Positions 60,638 to 64,000 of a stretch of 64,000 nt of DNA are shown here, one piece after another (within the stretch, counting starts at the first letter, position 1; every line of letters begins with the position of its first letter). Below the pieces are notes generated by a model. The model did no database searches. It was not told where the DNA came from and saw nothing but the letters and a program-made list of their open reading frames with translations. Source of the stretch: Sambucus nigra (lineage: Eukaryota; Streptophyta; Magnoliopsida; Dipsacales; Adoxaceae); the NCBI GenBank assembly GCA_949130495.1, contig CASBWL010000047.1, positions 1,545,001-1,609,000 of the forward strand. Direction: 5' to 3'. Made by a program: the position numbers and the translations under genes.

Positions 60638-61132
60638 TGGGCTTTCTTCTACTATTTTTTTGGGGGGACATAGTAGACTTTGTACGCATGTATATGAAAT
60701 ACTTCCTATTTGAATTCGTTCAAAAACTACAAGCAGAACACCGCATCACAACAAAGAGAATATTTCTTCTGAAATTCATTTCTACATATACTGGTAAGAT
60801 TTTTTCGGACAAAAATAACTATTAATTAAATTATTTTGTTGTTGTTATCTTAGTTACTATTATTATTACTACTATTCTGTTCATTGTGATGAATCTGACC
60901 ACGATATTTAATCATGCTCTCGATGTAACGGTAAAGGCAAAATTATTATAACCGTAGATAAAAATCCAAGTAAAACATGTGTGTAATATTAAATAAATTA
61001 ATTTCTATTTTTTATCACACGCAATTTTTTATTGCATTAGAAATTTTTATTTCACCCTTTTTTTACGTGATGAACGAGATCGATCCAAGTTGGACCGCAA
61101 CAATGGGTGACGGTGATTAAGAGGAGAACTAA
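60638..61132 (+). pseudogene. Three-exon gene remnant, copy delta
   Basis: First two exons and the first intron match alpha and gamma (contains QKLQAEHRITTKR). The second donor GTAAAG is kept, but an 11 bp deletion near 61062 removes the acceptor AG and the start of the third exon; the remainder keeps MNEIDPSWTATMGDGD. So the lesion differs from those of alpha and gamma. Confidence 0.5.
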
Positions 61133-61800
61133 TTTATGGACTTTTACACGTTCGGGAAATTACTATCTATATAATAAGCGCCACATGGGTGAACATGGAG
61201 TGTTTTTAATATTATTGGCTATGAACTTATGAAAATAAAGGCCATGGATGTCAAAGTTGTATAAATCTTTTTGTAAAGCGTCACTTTCACATAGTTATGC
61301 GTATGTGAAAAATAAATAGCCATGGATGTTTGATTTTACATATTTGTTATGTTTTATTGTGTATAGTGCTTATGTAATGTTCTTACGTAAACATCTGCAA
61401 TTAATATATTGTGAAACGTTCTTATGTGTCTTATACTATTTTTAGAATCTACTATTTGAGAGCTACTAAACAACATGCCTAGTAACTATCTACTCCATCA
61501 TATCCTTCCAAATTTCGAAAGGAATAAGTATATGGGCAATACACGTAATAATTTCTACAAATGACCTTTGGTCTTGTGGATATGAAAATACTCTCTTAAT
61601 CAAGAGGTGTTGGGTTCAAAACAACTAGGACGCTCCCTGGAAGTATTTTCTTAAAAAAAAAACCTACGGGGTTTGATTCAAGGCGTGACAAACAGTGGAT
61701 ATATAGAACTAAACAAATGAAATATCAAGCAAACGAATGTGCTCTTCTCATTGTGAACTTTGTATATTCAAAGGTTCTATATAAAAATTAGTTAAAGATC
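61133..61800. repeat. Repeat block with tRNA-like copy, delta
   Basis: Parallels 11149-11824; the tRNA-like segment is at 61569-61622. Confidence 0.7.
61569..61622 (+). repeat. tRNA-like (SINE-like) repeat, copy 4
   Basis: A-box-like TGGTCTTGTGG and B-box-like GGTTCAAAAC at the same spacing as the other copies. Confidence 0.4.
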
Positions 61801-62010
61801 AAATTTAATTGGTTCGAGATCGTGTTAGATAAATAAAATAAAAATCTTATTGTGTCATATTTTAATTGAGTCTTCTTCATATTTAGAGATTAATTTATAA
61901 TATTTTAAAATTAATTATTTGAAATTAAAATGAAAATTAGAATAGCAGAGAAAATATTAGTTATAATTAAAATTTTGTCCATTAAACTGCAATCAATCGA
62001 ACAAGATAAA
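61801..62010. repeat. Block E, copy delta, cut by the same LTR as alpha
   Basis: Ends at AACAAGATAAA exactly as in alpha, so the LTR insertion came before the alpha/delta duplication. Confidence 0.8.
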
Positions 62011-64000
62011 TGTGACAACCCGGTATCCGAAATAAGGGGTGGCCAGTTCGATACTCCAAAAATACAGGAATCATTGATCGAATCATTCTCAGCATCGTGA
62101 CAATATAAAGAGTATACGAGATAACCACTCAATAATCCAGAAAACGGGTTGTCAAAAATTTTTGTTTTATAATTTAAAGAAAGCATTTTAAACAACCCAT
62201 ACATGAAAAAGAAAGTGGAAACCCCAAAAACAATATAAAATAATAGCAAGTGTAGAATACGAGAACCGACTAAAATATCAGTTAACAAAATGTCATATAA
62301 CGTACAATAAGTTCAATCAATTACATATTTCATTCATTATACATTTACAAAAGTTGGGCCACACGCCCGAATAAAAACCCGAACATAACTAGAAAACAAC
62401 AAAGGAGGCGTCAACAAAATATCCCGTGAAATCCGCAAAAATGTCACGGCTCATCAAAAGACACTGGAATGGGGAAGTCATTACTGGCGTCCTTGCGGTG
62501 GAACACCTGAGAGAATATAATATATATATATACACAATAAGAAAGAAGAACCGGTCAGGGCCCGGTTTTATGTGATCAACAGATAAATGACAAGTATGAC
62601 AATAATGAATGATTAAGCATGGATGATAAAGATGACAGTCTGCATGATAACAACTTATAATGAACTAGTACAGTTGAATGATTATAAAATGAAATTCAAT
62701 TATATAAAAGATTAAGAATAATCATAAACCTTTTTCGTCTTTCACCATTTCATCCTATATTTCCATTCCTTATCAGGAATACAAGTTATATCATGTTCTC
62801 TTTATGGCACTTATCACCATTGTATGCTATTTGTGGCATATAATATCCTCTTTATGGCATTATTTTATTCTTTTTATGGCATTTATACCCATCAAGTCCA
62901 ACTTGATGATTAGAGTAGTTATAAGTATATATTTATAACGATACTAAGACCGCCCGTCCGGATTTCCCCACTCTGCACGCCCTTAAATAACCATCGTCTT
63001 CCAGGGCCTATGATAAGACAACCTGGGATCCTATCGAAAATGTCGGGAAGCAGCCACATGCCTGCGGCATAGTCAAGACCACGCCCGAAATCTCCTACCC
63101 ATCACAGAAAATAATAAACAAGCACTCAGATGGCCTAGGACTATATCCACCATGCAGTCATTAGCTAGGGGGCTTCACCTCACGCACGAACTTCCCTTAA
63201 GATGGTATTTAGAGAGGTGTGTTTAACCTTTTAATTAACTTCCATTTCATGATTTAGTAAATTATCATTTACTTTGTCCATTTTACATTTTATCAAATGC
63301 ATTATGGTTATCCGGAACTATACCTGCTTAACATCATTATAATATCCTTGAAGAACATTCAAACTCCCAAGTTATTGTACAAAGCCTCCTTTTTTTTTGG
63401 CTTTCTAATATACCATTAAGTTAATTCTAGCTCACATTAACTTCTAGAGTCTCCAAATTTGACTTTAAGATCTCCTAGATTCATATAAACCTATACGATG
63501 GAAGTAATGTATGAACACTACTTTGAACACCCCTGGACTGAACCCTAGATGAATCCATTCAAATCTAGGGTATCTACTAAACTCAACTAATACTCTAGGA
63601 TCCTATATTTACTTCATTCAAGAAGGTCCCTCATTACTAATCCTAAGGAAAAGGGTTAAAATTGAAAAAGAAAGAAATTTGAAAAAGTGCAGGGTTTCCG
63701 AATCGTTTCGGCCTGGCCGAATCGATTTGGTCAAGAAATATAGGATTCTGTATAATTGCCAAATCGATTAGGATCAAACTGAATCGATTCGGTCAGGAAG
63801 ATTGGGTTTCTGCATAACTGCCGAATCAATTCAGATCAGGCGGAATCGATTCGGTTCACCTAGACCTGGAAACTGCACCTAGGTGAATCGATTCGGACCA
63901 GACCAAATCGATTCGGCCCTGTGATTTTTGCCAATTTTGGCTATGGAGTCTTGAACTCCAAATCAATCCCCACTCAAATCCAAATCATTTATTGCCAACA
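62011..64000 (-). mobile_element. Subfamily I LTR running off the window end
   Basis: Closely matches 12038-14040: same start TGTGACAACCCG, M4 near 62490, M3 near 62555, M1 at 62940-63215 and the array. The M0 region and right end lie beyond the window. Confidence 0.9.
63699..63914. repeat. Phased palindrome array, AATCGATT type (end LTR)
   Basis: Eight copies with centres 63704.5, 63723.5, 63765.5, 63785.5, 63827.5, 63847.5, 63889.5 and 63909.5; spacings 19, 42, 20, 42, 20, 42 and 20, identical to 13749-13965. Confidence 0.92.

Overview
The window is repeat-rich nuclear DNA of a flowering plant, most likely a eudicot. The evidence is long-LTR Ty3/gypsy chromovirus-type elements primed by initiator tRNA-Met, Ty1/copia and LINE remnants, a Helitron, broken copies of a plant-type ketol-acid reductoisomerase (KARI) gene, and a higher-GC insert that resembles plant mitochondrial DNA. 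No intact host gene can be defended. It reads as nested transposons in heterochromatin.

Layout. 1-1159 is an LTR cut by the window start, inserted in a copia RNase H remnant (1160-1929). 1930-5060 is AT-rich decayed sequence with a tRNA-like repeat. 5191-6110 is a LINE-like remnant on the minus strand. From 6280 to the end, one complex repeat unit recurs four times. I call the copies alpha (6280-12037), beta (26600-30953), gamma (38572-49415) and delta (55463-62010). The full unit order is D, A (foldback hairpin), T, E, B, [KARI fragment], C, a three-exon remnant, tRNA-like repeat, E, F, G (Lys/Glu-rich ORF), H. LTR elements cut into these copies: element 1 (12038-22307, minus, two unlike LTRs); element 2 (22308-26167, plus, integrase end and 3' LTR); element 3 (30954-38571, minus, gag to RNase H and 5' LTR, with a mitochondrial-like insert at 35874-37541); element 4 (49416-53250, minus); a truncated plus LTR (53270-55462); a complete solo LTR with TGGGC target duplication (57501-60637); and an LTR running off the window end (62011-64000). 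A minus-strand Helitron (40855-44712) splits gamma.

The LTRs (2.7-3.6 kb) share one architecture in element orientation: TGTRACAACCC start, GA-rich tract, M0 (a GAGG[C/T]AAGT donor-like hairpin), a palindrome array, M1 (GC-rich island of about 270 bp), M2 (TTCGCTTCGCGAGAC module, 0-3 copies), M3/M4 (CTGAC, pyrimidine tract, CAG/GTGTTCC, acceptor-like), and a GGGTTGTCACA end. Subfamily I lacks M2 and has LTRs of about 2.7 kb. Subfamily II has M2 and LTRs of at least 3.1 kb.

The most unusual signal is the palindrome array. Some LTRs carry CCGAATCGATTCGG-type palindromes and others carry GACCGGTCGACCGGTC-type palindromes at the same place. In both types the palindrome centres lie almost exactly at multiples of about 21 bp. 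Two unrelated palindrome sequences sharing one helically phased geometry suggests that spacing and symmetry, not the sequence itself, are what is maintained. Other points of note are a possible intron wholly inside the LTR, a foldback family, a hidden three-exon gene remnant decayed differently in each copy, a Lys/Glu-rich ORF whose promoter was cut off by an LTR in one copy, and a datable order of nested insertions.
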